Assembly (NCBI GenBank): GCA_008360975.2 | Contig: CM039211.1 | Location: forward strand, 20,246,943-20,310,942 | Length of the DNA: 64,000 bases | Source of the DNA: Lichenostomus cassidix | Lineage: Eukaryota; Chordata; Aves; Passeriformes; Meliphagidae | Direction of reading: 5' to 3' | Part shown: positions 1 through 11,500 of the stretch, piece after piece | Layout of the letters: each line of letters starts with the position of its first letter | Numbering within the stretch: the stretch's first letter is position 1 | The notes under the pieces: generated by a model | Seen by the model: only the letters and a program-made list of their open reading frames with translations | Told to the model about the DNA's origin: nothing | Database searches by the model: none | Position numbers and translations under genes: made by a program

Positions 1-302
1 TTCTCTATTCTGACAGCAAGGAGTCTGGTGACTATATAAGTAGAAGCATCTAACTTTTTGTAATTCTATCTAGTTAGTTCAGTCAGCTGAGTATAGTGAC
101 TCAATGACCAGCTTTAGTAACTTTTTCTAATAGCCCACAAATTAATTTTATTTTTATTATTTACATTTTTATTGTTTTAGTACACTTTTGAGAAGAAACT
201 TTTCCAATAAGTGGAGAAAAACCATTCTTAGGCAATATTCTCAAAACCCAAACAAAAAGTAATGTTTTTTTAAATCTTGAAAATGCAAAAACCAAAGCAA
301 CC

Positions 303-365
303 AAGAAAAGAAAACAAACAAACAAACAACATCAACAAAACCCAACAAAACCCAACAAAACCCCG
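303..365 (+). repeat. A-rich repeat with CCCAACAAAA units
   Basis: CAAACAAACAAACAAC is followed by two to three copies of CCCAACAAAA. No retroposon body is recognised beside it. Confidence 0.75.
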
Positions 366-1002
366 CCAGACAGGAATTTTATAAAAGTCTATTTAACTGT
401 TTCCTACTTCCTGCCTGTTTCTGACATAATTTCCTTTTGACCTGTGTTGTAACTGTTACAACTGTGTTATAACAAACTATTAATAACCAAGATGAGGTTA
501 ACTTTTGCACAGACTTATTCTGAGGATATAGCCAGGCTGCAATGTGAAAAGGCAAATTGCTGCTTGAGCTTTGAGCTGCATCTGTTAATTCCTCTTCACT
601 TTGTGGTAAATCTTGTATATAGTGCTACATAAAAAGACATTATTTAGTAATAGACATCCATGCAGACAGTACATTTTGTTAAGCACTGCTGTCTTCAGCA
701 TACAGCATAGACAGGAGATGGCAGAGCAGGCAAGTTGCCCTCTAACACCTCCTATCCTTATTCTGAGTCCATTATCCTAAATGCTGCAAAAGTCCAAACT
801 GAGACCTCTTTGCCATCTGGCTGTCTTTCAGTGTTTTCTCCTACAACACCTATCTTCATTCTATTTATGGACTGAAGGGCATGTATGGAGCTGACTCATC
901 ACTCCACAAACCTTTTATTGTATCTGTGGAAATAGCACTCTCTGACAACATACTCTGCGTACTTGCAAGGGAAGAAATAATGTTAAAAAACTGTTAAAAT
1001 CC

Positions 1003-1086
1003 ATTTGCATGGATTTGCAAATACATATTTGCAAAGAAATACATATTTGCAAAGAAAATTTGCAAATACATATTTGCAAAGAAAAG
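1003..1086 (+). repeat. TTTGCAAA-based tandem repeat
   Basis: Alternating copies of ATACATATTTGCAAAGAA and TTTGCAAATACATATTTGCA give a nested repeat of about 18 and 36 bp. The TTTGCAAA palindrome recurs several times. The 68-residue open frame over it is a product of the repeat. Confidence 0.85.
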
Positions 1087-3324
1087 TGAAATGCAGAGAG
1101 ATCCCTTCAATCAAGGGTCCCTGTTGTTCACAAATTCAGAAAAAACTTGCAGCAGAGAATAATTCAAACATGAGCCCAAACAGTAAAGGCAAAAAATATC
1201 CTAGTAATTAAACACAGATCAACCTAAACTGCAGGCAAAGGATTTATTTCTACTTTTTTTTCCATTGGTAGTATGCTATCAATAAACCCACAAATAAAAG
1301 TATATCAGACTGTCATCAGCCTTTTCTTAACTTACTTTGAAAATATTCGTCATCTAAATCTGTTTCTCGCTCAAGCCCAGCCCTGGAAGAGATTCAAAAA
1401 GATTAAGCAGAGTTCTCCCAGCTCAGGCTTTATCATAGCAGACTGGCAGTGACACTCCCTATTCTTCCTGTCTCTTGCTCTTAAGTGTTTTCATAAATGA
1501 ATTTACTGTTATAAGTTCTCATCAGCATTGCCGATTTGGGGAAACACACTGCTTCTGCTAAGGTGCAGGCTGTACACATGTTCCTGTTGGGACCTGGTGA
1601 AACAGCTTTTCATAAGGATTGTGTAAGTGAAAGGAACAGACTATTAACATCCCTCTTTCCTTTAAGCCAAGAAATTTCCCCAAGATGTCTTCAGTGTGTT
1701 ATTTTCAAGAAATGGCTCTAAGCAAGCTGTTGCATCAGCCATGCACTGTCTTTTTACAATGGGTACTCTGCGTCTAGATGTTCTGTTCTTTTGTTTTGGA
1801 TTAGTCTAATCCCACATCATGCAAATCCCAGCCAGTATTCAAAGTGTCAGAAGTCTACAGCTTCTCTCTATGTTTGACTTCTTGCATGAAATAATTTTTT
1901 CAGCACTGAGCTGCTGGATAAAACTGCTGCATATTGTCTGCATAAAATATATGTTTGCCTGTGCAGAATACAATGTGTTAGGGTCAAAAAACTATCACCG
2001 TCAAATAACTAGTATAATGTTGTTTTCATCCACTTCTGTCTTCTCCTTAGAAAACTAATTTTTTAACAATTTTACTCCATAGTGGGTTTTATTATTCTCA
2101 ACATCTGTGTTTTCTGGCATTGTGTCATGTAAACTTCCCAGTATTACTACATAATATTGTTCTCTGACAGAATCTTAATTTTTTCTCTCCCTTGTAAAGT
2201 AAGTTGATAATTAAAAGCTGCATTTTTCTCTTACAGGGTTTTTTATGTTTATTTTTTTAATTAAATTCATATGCAGCACTCAGAAATTAATTCTGTTTCT
2301 CAAATGGAAGGAAGTTGTAGCAAAAAACACTGTATTGCAAATTAAAATTTTCTGATATTATTGGACAAGTGAGTCATTAAATGAAAAAAAGAGAAAGAAA
2401 TTTCATATATTCAAAGGAATATTCTAAACAAGGACTTAAAAAATAAACTAAGGGCTGTAAATCCTCTTGGGAAAACACAGGGATTTTCAAAGTAGTTTTT
2501 TGATGGCCTGTCAGATGGTTTTAACAATAATGTAACTAAATTAGGTGACAATATGAATTATTATTTTACTCCTTTTTAGGGTTTAGCAATGTTTTACATC
2601 AGAGGATCTTTGCTTTACTCACAGCAGAGAGCGCATAATTCTGGATAAACACCCAATCCTTGTAAACGGGGAAATTCAGACTTGGGATGGGGGCCAGAAA
2701 ACCTTGCTTCTGGTCCCTATATTGGCACTGGCCAATTTTCCACACACTCTCCAACATCAGACTGTGAACAGCTGTGTTACAGAGGTCAGTGTAAGTGCAA
2801 GCTGGACCACTTTGGCACAGAAGTGACAGGCAGCTGGTGTTGCCTGGATGGGATCCACTCAGGAGACTAAGGAAGGTAGGGGTAGCATAAATGTCCTGTG
2901 AATGGCAAATTCACAGGATTTCAGATTGGAGAGTAAGCCAGCAGCATCCAGGGCTGCCAATTTGTAAAATGCAGTTCTTGCTCATGGAGTCAGGGACCTC
3001 TCAAATTCCCTCTTACTGCATTGGCATTTCCTAGTGAAGCAAACAGGTAATCAACATGAAGAACTAGCACTGGAAAATATTAAATGACTGAGATCCTCTG
3101 GGAAAATCTCATCACTATAATTTAATTCCCTGTGTATGTCTAATGCTATATCATCTTTTGACCTCAAAAATGTGTTTTGAGGACCTGTGCTCCAGGAAGC
3201 TCTGGTTTACGTGGTTTCAGTTTGACTTACTGACCAAATCAGGAATCCCACATGGGAGTCCATGAAAAAAATGAGCTTCTATACTGAAAATGAAAGTAAA
3301 TTATAAGTTATTATAAAGCTAAAT

Positions 3325-3432
3325 ATTATATGATTGATATGATATGATATATGATATGATATGATGATATGATATTATATGATATGATGTGATGATATGA
3401 TATGATATGATATTATATATGATATGATATTT
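3325..3432 (+). repeat. (ATATG)n microsatellite
   Basis: About 105 bp of imperfect ATATG/ATGAT pentamers with slippage variants such as ATATATG and GATATTATATG. Confidence 0.9.
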
Positions 3433-6400
3433 TGTAGTTTAGCAGTCATAGAAAATTGTGTACACTGTTAAGGAACTAATCCCTCATAGCTCTGTAAATA
3501 TTTCACTTATTTTTAATAAGAACTCTCAAAGTGTAAAATGCTACCTGACTTGTTTGCACTGTAGTTAGGTGAAGACTAGTCTATTGGAAACTAAGTGATT
3601 TGTATGCTGTGTACGCACATTTGAAATCTGATGCTCAACTTCTTCCTTTCATACATGGCAGCTGAAATGTCTTGTTGCCAGCCATGGGGAGTAACAGCAT
3701 TCCTTGTCCCCTTTACACTGTTTTGTAATTATGCCTGACTGTTGTTTTGGCTCTCCTTCCCTTTCCCTTTCCCTTGTCTGGAAATCAAGAACAGTATTTA
3801 GTCACCAAATCCTCTTCCTGCTTTCATGTAATCTAAGAGCTGTCCCTCTAAGGACTTAAACCCTAGTCGTAGTTCCTAACTTAAGCAGACAGTAGCAGAG
3901 TTGAATCTGAAATCTGAAAAGCACAGTCCCTTCCCAGGTTTTTCCCCCTGTTTGAGCAATATGAAGAATATTTCATTTTCTGTCTCTGTTGAGCAGTATG
4001 ATCTGATTGCCTATAGAGCAAATTGCTCCATCCCCAGTGCTGCAGTGAAGCTCTTATGAAGAGATACTGCAATATCAGCACGTGAAGACAATGAGAAGGC
4101 TGGCATCCTCAGAGCTTTTAACATCCCTGCTCTGACAAGAGGTGATGTACTAGCCTGCATGCATTCGGCTGCTGGGGGAAAATGTGCAGACATCCTGAGA
4201 GATTAGATACGCCCATCTGAGCTTCAAAGAAATGGAAACTAAATGTGATTGAAACATGTCAAAGTCCTCAGCTTCCATCCCTTTTCAGGACGTGTAGGTC
4301 AGTGTAGGTGTGCACTGCCATTTCAGCCAGCTCAGCAGACAGGGATGGGGCCAGAGGGAGCAGCCCCCAGTCCAGCCTCCCCCTGCCTCACTGGCACTGC
4401 CCACCCGGAGCCCCAGTGGCATGGGCACAGCCAGGGGGCAAGGCAGTGCTGGGCTCACTGCAGATAAGGGCTGATGGATGGAGGGGATGGCCTGGGAGCT
4501 GAGATAACGTGGGACCTGCCCAGCAAGTATGCAGTGGGAGGAGATGTTCCCTGCTACTGCCACAGCCCTATCTCCCACTGCAGCTTGGGAAGGGGTGAGG
4601 GCCTGACCTTGTGTGGTTTGGTTTTATACGAGGACATTGACAGCCTCTTGAAGAGAAACTCTTGCCTGGGAAAAGGGTTGGAAAGTGAGTTCATACCTTC
4701 AAAGGCCTTCCTGGCCTTCCTCCCCAACACATGTACACCTTCATCACAGTCCTCTGAGTCCTTGTCTTCCTGCTTGCTCTAGCATAAGGTCCTTGATGAC
4801 CAAAAGTGTCTGGTAGGGTATTTCCCTGCTTTAGTGCCACTTCACACAAGTCTAATTTTACCTTTACATGGTAATAGGAAAGCCTTCCTTCCCTGGTCTG
4901 GTGTTTTAACATCTTCAAGAGAAGACATAGGCTCTCAATGTTTTATATCTAACTCATTGTGTAGCAGGTAAAATTCAGGATAACCTAGCAGAAAAAGAGA
5001 TACTCTGAAATTCTTTTTTAAAAACAGTGCAAAAGAGATTTTCAAGGTTGTATTTTCACCCTTTTTCCTTACACAATCCTGTTATGCTAAAAAAACCCCA
5101 AACCAAACTGGTGAGTAATCCTTTGAATCTTACTAATATAGTGTTGATAATGCTGCTCTCACAAAGATATCTGCAAAGATGAGTGTATTAGGGTTTTTTT
5201 TCAAATAAAGTCAAAAAAAGAAGGCATTTTTAAAAATATGAGGCTATGGAATGTGGAAAACAAGAGCCAGCTAAATTTATTGTCCTTTGAAGAGATTTTT
5301 GACATTATCAACTAAAGCCCGTTGAGGATGTCTTTTCAGGAGTGAAGTCTCTTCAGCAAATGAGTCTTTAATAATCTTCATGCTCTCATTTTTGTAATAA
5401 TTTCAGTCTGATATTAAATATGACTTGTTCAGATGTCTCCCTGATACAAGGTATGTGTGTCAGCATTTGGACAGAGAAAAATTGGATTCATATCTCTGTT
5501 ATGCTTTCAAATTGCTAGGTCAGATTTGGGTCTCTGGCTGTAAATTCTTCAATTCTATTCTAAGTCAAAGGAATGTGACAGATTTAATTCCTGGAATAAG
5601 TTATTAACTGCAACGATGCATAAACCAGTGGCACTTTCCAAAGAAGTAGTCTATACTGCTTCTGTTTTCTAAAGAAATATTAAAATATAATCCTATTTCC
5701 TTGTTTCTTGCAGTTCTTGCAAATTTTTTTTTGATTAATCCATCAAGAACTTGAAACTGATGTGGCCATAAATACAATCTTCTGGGGTTTTTTTATTGCA
5801 GTAATATTTCTGTCAGGATTAGTTACCTTTTCAAAATCTTAAAAGCGAGAGGAATTCATACATGCACAAAGCATTTAAGAATCACTGTCTATAAACAGAA
5901 AGTGCCTGTATCTACCACAAACTGCTTATAGAAGACTAATATAGAATTACGGGATGTGTGGAAAGAAATCAAGAAAGACTGGGCAAGTAGGGAACTTTAC
6001 TAACCTGTGCATGCTCTCAGCTGAAAAATAGAGTGACTTGAGGGATATATTTTTCTAATTCTAACTAACCCGCACTGGCCATGAGGACAGGCTGTTACAT
6101 TTCCCTCTTCAGATATTGTATGATAATTTTTTGTGATTACCAAGGGCTTGGAGAAGGCAAACTACTTGTCAGTAAATAAGTATTGGTTTTGAAGTATTGT
6201 CTTAGAGAATTTGTCCCTGAGGAACAGTCTAAAGGATCACTGGACTAGTCTGAACATCTGTACTTGGAGAAAGGTCTGTGGGAAAAATGTATTAATTTTT
6301 ATTACAGAAGGTGAAGTAAGGAAAAAAAAAACTAAACAGGGTAGAACTCCAGCACACAAACCAGACCTGGGAATTTTGAAACATGAAATGGAGCCATATC

Positions 6401-7975
6401 TCTCCACAACTGGTATTTGCTTAATGTAAGCTAAAAAACAACTTCCATACCTCACACATCCTGATACCCTCAATAATTGGCTAGAGCATTGTGCACATCA
6501 TTATTGCCTGGTATCTTGTTCTCTTTGCAGATATTTGCATGAATAACTTCAGAAATGAGAACATTTTTAATTTTTTTAAACAAATAATGTATTTTCCAAC
6601 ATTGCATTACCTTACTTTGTTGTTAAAAGGTGGAACTGTGCTCCTAAATTTCTGCAGGAGAAATTGTGTAGAGGGTGGACATGAGTTCAGGGCTCCTATG
6701 TCCCAGATGAGCAGCCTATTTTCAGAATTATATCTTTCATTTTGACTTTAAAATTTATCCTAGATCTGAAAAGAAAAAGTCATGGTGTTGTAAAAATACT
6801 GCATCTCAGTATTTTCTTTTAGAAAAAAGCTTAAACTGAAATCTTGTCATTAGTCCTTGCTAGAATACAGAATGTAGTATATAGCATAGAGCAATTCCAC
6901 AAGAAAGGAACTTTAATGAGTGTTATATCCTTTCTGCTACAACTGTGGTGTTTTGGGAAAACTACCTACTAGGCTATAGCCAAGAGTACTAAAAAAGCTG
7001 TTATTAAATCCTACAAGAACGAGCCTAGCTTACCTACAAGGGACAATTTTGCTTATTGAACAGAAGAATAATCACAGGATATGGTTACAATGTATTATCC
7101 TCCTAGAAATGCTCTCATGATAGTCTTCACCCTTCCTGTTCAGAAGTCATCTTTAATAAGTACTAAACATTTACCCTGAGGTAGCACTAGAAGATCTAAC
7201 AGGTCTTAGCTGCAACCTTGCTAAGCACTAGTGATGAAGGCAAATTATTGGAAGATACGACTTTATATTTTTATGATCATCCTAATATCTTTATAATATT
7301 TTATATCTTTATAACATTTTAAACTTGCTTTTCATTACTTTTTCAATATTATGCAAAGTAATTTAATATACATATATATGACTTCATCATGGCTAAGTGC
7401 TTAAGCCAAAGTGATAAATTATAGGAAACCTTGAAGCTGAGACTGCTGTGCTAACTTTAATTCACCATGTTATGTCAAGTTGAAGCTGGGATCCCAAATC
7501 AGTGGGGAACATTCTGTACCTATAAATCACTACCAGTCATGTGCACACTTAGGTTCTCGCTCTTATTTTGTTATGAGAATCACTTTCTGCTGTTTTAGGT
7601 ACCCTTGACATTTCTGATGGTTTATGAATAGTTACTCATACCAAATTGTATGTTCTGCTGTGACAGAGTGATCAGACAGATTTTTTGTCTTTCACACATC
7701 GTACCAGGTCATTGAACCATTTATTACTAGTGTCAATAGCACCCTACCACCAGCAGCAAGTATGAAAGTAGGAAATATGCAGAGGGCTGGAAACAATTGC
7801 AAGGGTATTTATTAGAACTGCTTTCATGTTTTGCATAACCAGAAACTGCAGCTGCTGTAGGCATGTAATAGGTGGACTGGGGCTGGTAAGGTATAATAGA
7901 GATCTGTCAGGGAGTTGACTTAGATGTAAAAGTCCACAAAATCCAAGAATGAGAGTCATCATCCTGGTCATGGCA

Positions 7976-8040
7976 GCAGGTTTGGAAATAGATGACCTTT
8001 CAAGTGCCTTCCAGCCCAGGCCGTTCTGTGACTCTGTGAT
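7976..8040 (+). mobile_element. CR1 LINE 3' tail
   Basis: AATAGATGACCTTTCAAGTG, CCTTCCAGCCCAGGCCG and the end TTCTGTGACTCTGTGAT match the last ~65 bp of CR1, including the short terminal repeat. The segment to the left (7740-7975) is not recognisable. Confidence 0.7.
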
Positions 8041-8458
8041 ATAAAAGGGAGTGCACAGTTCAGAAAATTGCTGCTAGGATCCTTCAACTGCTACTTCACA
8101 CTGTGTACAAAACTACTGTGATAAACTCGATCATTTGTAAGTGGTGGTTAGTGTTTTAAAGAGTAGGGGAAAATCCAATTATTTGGGAAGTATGGCCAAC
8201 TAAATGGAAATTAATTCAGTAAGCGCTGAGGTTTCAAAGTCTGGTTTTTAGAAAAAAATTAGCATTAAACAAGCCATATCTTTAAAAAAATGTTAAAATG
8301 GGCTTTCACTTCATACTTTTTTTGATGTATTGAAGGTAGTTTTCATGATGTCATCCAGATAGTTTAAATAAACTGTTTGCATATAAGGTTAACAAGCTGC
8401 AGTGGTAGCAGGGTCTGTGTGGGATTATATTAGAATTAATTTGATCAATTACTTTTAG

Positions 8459-8542
8459 TTCCAGAGGTCTCCAGATGAGCCAGAAGCCAGCATACGCAGT
8501 TTGGCAGATGAAGAATCAGTGCAGTCAACACATGCCGTGAAG
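8459..8542 (+). other. Exon-like segment of unknown gene
   Basis: An 84-nt segment lies between an acceptor-like ACTTTTAG and a good donor AAG|gtaatga. It is open for exactly 28 codons in phase 0, reading FQRSPDEPEASIRSLADEES then VQSTHAVK, while the other two frames contain stops. Composition is richer in GC than the surroundings. I do not recognise the protein and cannot match it to SNCAIP, the gene upstream of SNX2 in human as I recall the order. It could be an exon of an unrecognised transcript or chance. Confidence 0.3.
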
Positions 8543-11500
8543 GTAATGAACACTCTTTCAAACTTCATTTTTCATCCTGAGCAGAGAAGACAAGTAAGCC
8601 AAGACACTGCTGCTCAGAGCAGCCAAAATGATAACCATAAATAATCATAATAGAAAGCCCATGGCTTAGATGAAATGGGGAAGGATAAAATAAGTATTTT
8701 GCCATTAAAATGATGTTTCTAAACCTAGAATTTTCATTATGATTTGCCCCAGAGTACTTGAAGTTTCCTCAACCTTGAGATGCACCTTTTGAATTAAGAT
8801 TGCTGAACATTTTCTTTTGATAAACTGCTCAAAAGAAGAGGCTGGTATAAACAACATTTAGTCAAATCAGGGGAAATCTTTATAATAATGTATTTCATTT
8901 CCATTGCTGAACTGAAACCCAGGATCAATTCTACTGGCCAGCTTTCATGGAAGAGAGTGGAAGCACACCTGTGAAAGGATGCCATGGGCTCAGTGCTGTC
9001 TGGAGCTCTTGCTCCCATACACACCAAACTTGTGATGAGTTATTAGGCACTTTTAACCAAGCTAGAGCTGTAAAATAGGACCACAGATGTGAAACATTCA
9101 ACAAGAGCAAGCTACCTGCAGTCCATATCCCCAGTCTGTTTCTTCCTGCTCAGGGAAATTTGTTATTTGTTTGAAATTTGTGAACATCCAAGCATAGTTA
9201 AAATGACACCTTAGTGGAAATTGAAATTGACAACAAATGCAAAAAAGTAATCTGTCATGCATTGCATTATACACAGACACTCTATTTTCTATCAGCTGTA
9301 CTTTCTTTCTTTTCCTGTCTTTCACTAATAACTTACTGGTATGAACAAGCTTGAAGTACTTAAAACAAGTTATCCATAGGCCCATGGATACCAAATATTT
9401 TGATTTTTTATCCATGAATATAATCATGTTGCTCTTCTAAAAGAAGGCTGGTTTATATTTTAATGTCCAAGTGTCGATTTAGAATGTTACATCTTATTTA
9501 TACAGTAATCTGCTATAAATTTTCATTTAACTGTAGGTGCACTGTTTCATGTTAAGTTGAAATTGTCAGGCAGTTTGCATGTGTTAAAAATATAAAGGTT
9601 AGGATTTGTGTTTCATATCATGCAAGATTAAGACAGAAGGTAATACCTTTTAAAAAATCTCTCTTCATAATAAATCTGATGCATCTGTTGGAAAAGATAA
9701 TTTAGTTTTACTATTTCCATGTAACTTTTTTTAATGACAACCTTTAAAATTAAGATGATGTCAAAATGAGGCAGATTGGCTCTGCTAAAAATATTTTAAT
9801 CAGAATTGCATATACATGCAATTTCTTCTTTCAAAAGAATCTGTGTTAGCAGTGAGTGCAACTCAGTAATTTTTCTTTAACAATATTTTGATAATTTTTC
9901 CTCTTACTGAAGTAGCAAATAGTTCAATTCTCTGCAAGCCATCTTGTTTTAACTTTTAAATTTTGAGATTCACAGCCTTAGAATATTTTCAATTTGCATG
10001 CATAAAAACAAAGTTCAATCAACCAAGTTCTGATGGCCAGACAGCTGGTTTCTATCACTATTCAGAACAGTCTGCTATCCATATGCAGTTACTGCCAAGT
10101 GATTAGCTTCATGTTCACACCTTGGCATTTCTCAGTCATGCAGCCATTGCATGTTGTTACCTCTGAAGAGAGATTCTAGGCAGAAATCCTGTAGTTCACT
10201 TGGCACATGGATTATTATCGTGTAAGTTTTAACCTATGCTGTAAGAGTAAAGATGGAGCCTATTGGAGACTGTATTACTCCTGTCTTCCTCCTTCACATC
10301 TCCCACTGTATTTTCAATAACTCAAACAAATGCTTTTTCAGTGTTTTCCATTTGCAGCTCCTGAAAGAAGCAGCAAGCTCTACATAGCGCAGACACAGCC
10401 GGCAGCGGGTGGCCATCAGGTTTACAGCAAACCAGGTCATTAAGACTTGCAGTTTGCAGGGAAAGCAGGACATTTGGCATGTGCAATCAACACCCACAGT
10501 TCATTAAATGCCTCTCAGTTGTCATAGGTGATGTTTCCTGACAAGGGGTAGCAACCCAATGCAGTCAATTTTGATAACATTATTTCCCTATCAAAAAATT
10601 GGCTATCACAGCTATAATGAAATGTTGACAGTAGGAGATTTTAAATGTTTTCAGTGTTCAGGTACTGGATCATGCTGCTCACAAGACACAGTTCCTTTCA
10701 CCTTAGCTTTTACTAGATGGGAAACTCTACCTTCACCCTGCGTCTGGAGCATTATTGGCTGTCAGGACATGTTCCCTTAGGCTGTCTTTCTTGCTCTGTT
10801 TTATCTGGATATGTAACAATGCACATCTGAAGAAATGTTTATTGACTTCAGTGAGATTTAGAGTTTATATGTCTGGGAACACTCAAGAAAAGCTAATACA
10901 AATTAACTAAAGGTGTGAATTTAGAATTGTGATTACTTTAACTGCATTATGTGCACATTCTCATTCAATATTAAAGTCGCCCTAATTTGATTTAACTACA
11001 TTTACTTCCAAAGTAAATTAATACATTCTAAATGAGAGCTGGCGACACAGAAATTTAAAGTGGTTTAGCCAATCTATTTTAAAAGTTAATTCAGATTGAT
11101 TTTTCTGCATGTTCTAGACAAAACCTTCAGGTCTTAAATGGAATGTGAAATCCTATTTCATTTAGGTGTGTAGTCTAAAATGTTACTTACTAGTTTCTCT
11201 AAGGATTATTCTACATGTCTGCAGCCCATGCATTATACCTAGAGATATTTTTTAAGGATCAAAATATTACTTTTTTCATGAGTTTCTACATTACTATGCC
11301 TTTGCAATAGAGGATGCCTACAGATATGTCACTCAACCTCTCTGGACCTTAGATCAGCAATATCTGAGTTTTTTTTTAAATAAATGCTTTTATGACAGGC
11401 TTTGAAAGCTGTTGCAAAGTCTTCAGAAGGAAGATAAATTAACATATTATTGTTGCTGTTGTTGTTGTTGTTGTTATTATTATTATTATTGTTATATCTT

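Larger units (their letters stand above)
1..8458. other. Intergenic, left part
   Basis: AT-rich sequence with no supported gene. It holds the repeats at 303, 1003 and 3325, the CR1 tail at 7976, an inverted repeat at 2894-2918 and an unexplained GC-rich, CpG-poor patch at about 4300-4620. Open frames here are short and unlike known proteins. Confidence 0.7.
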
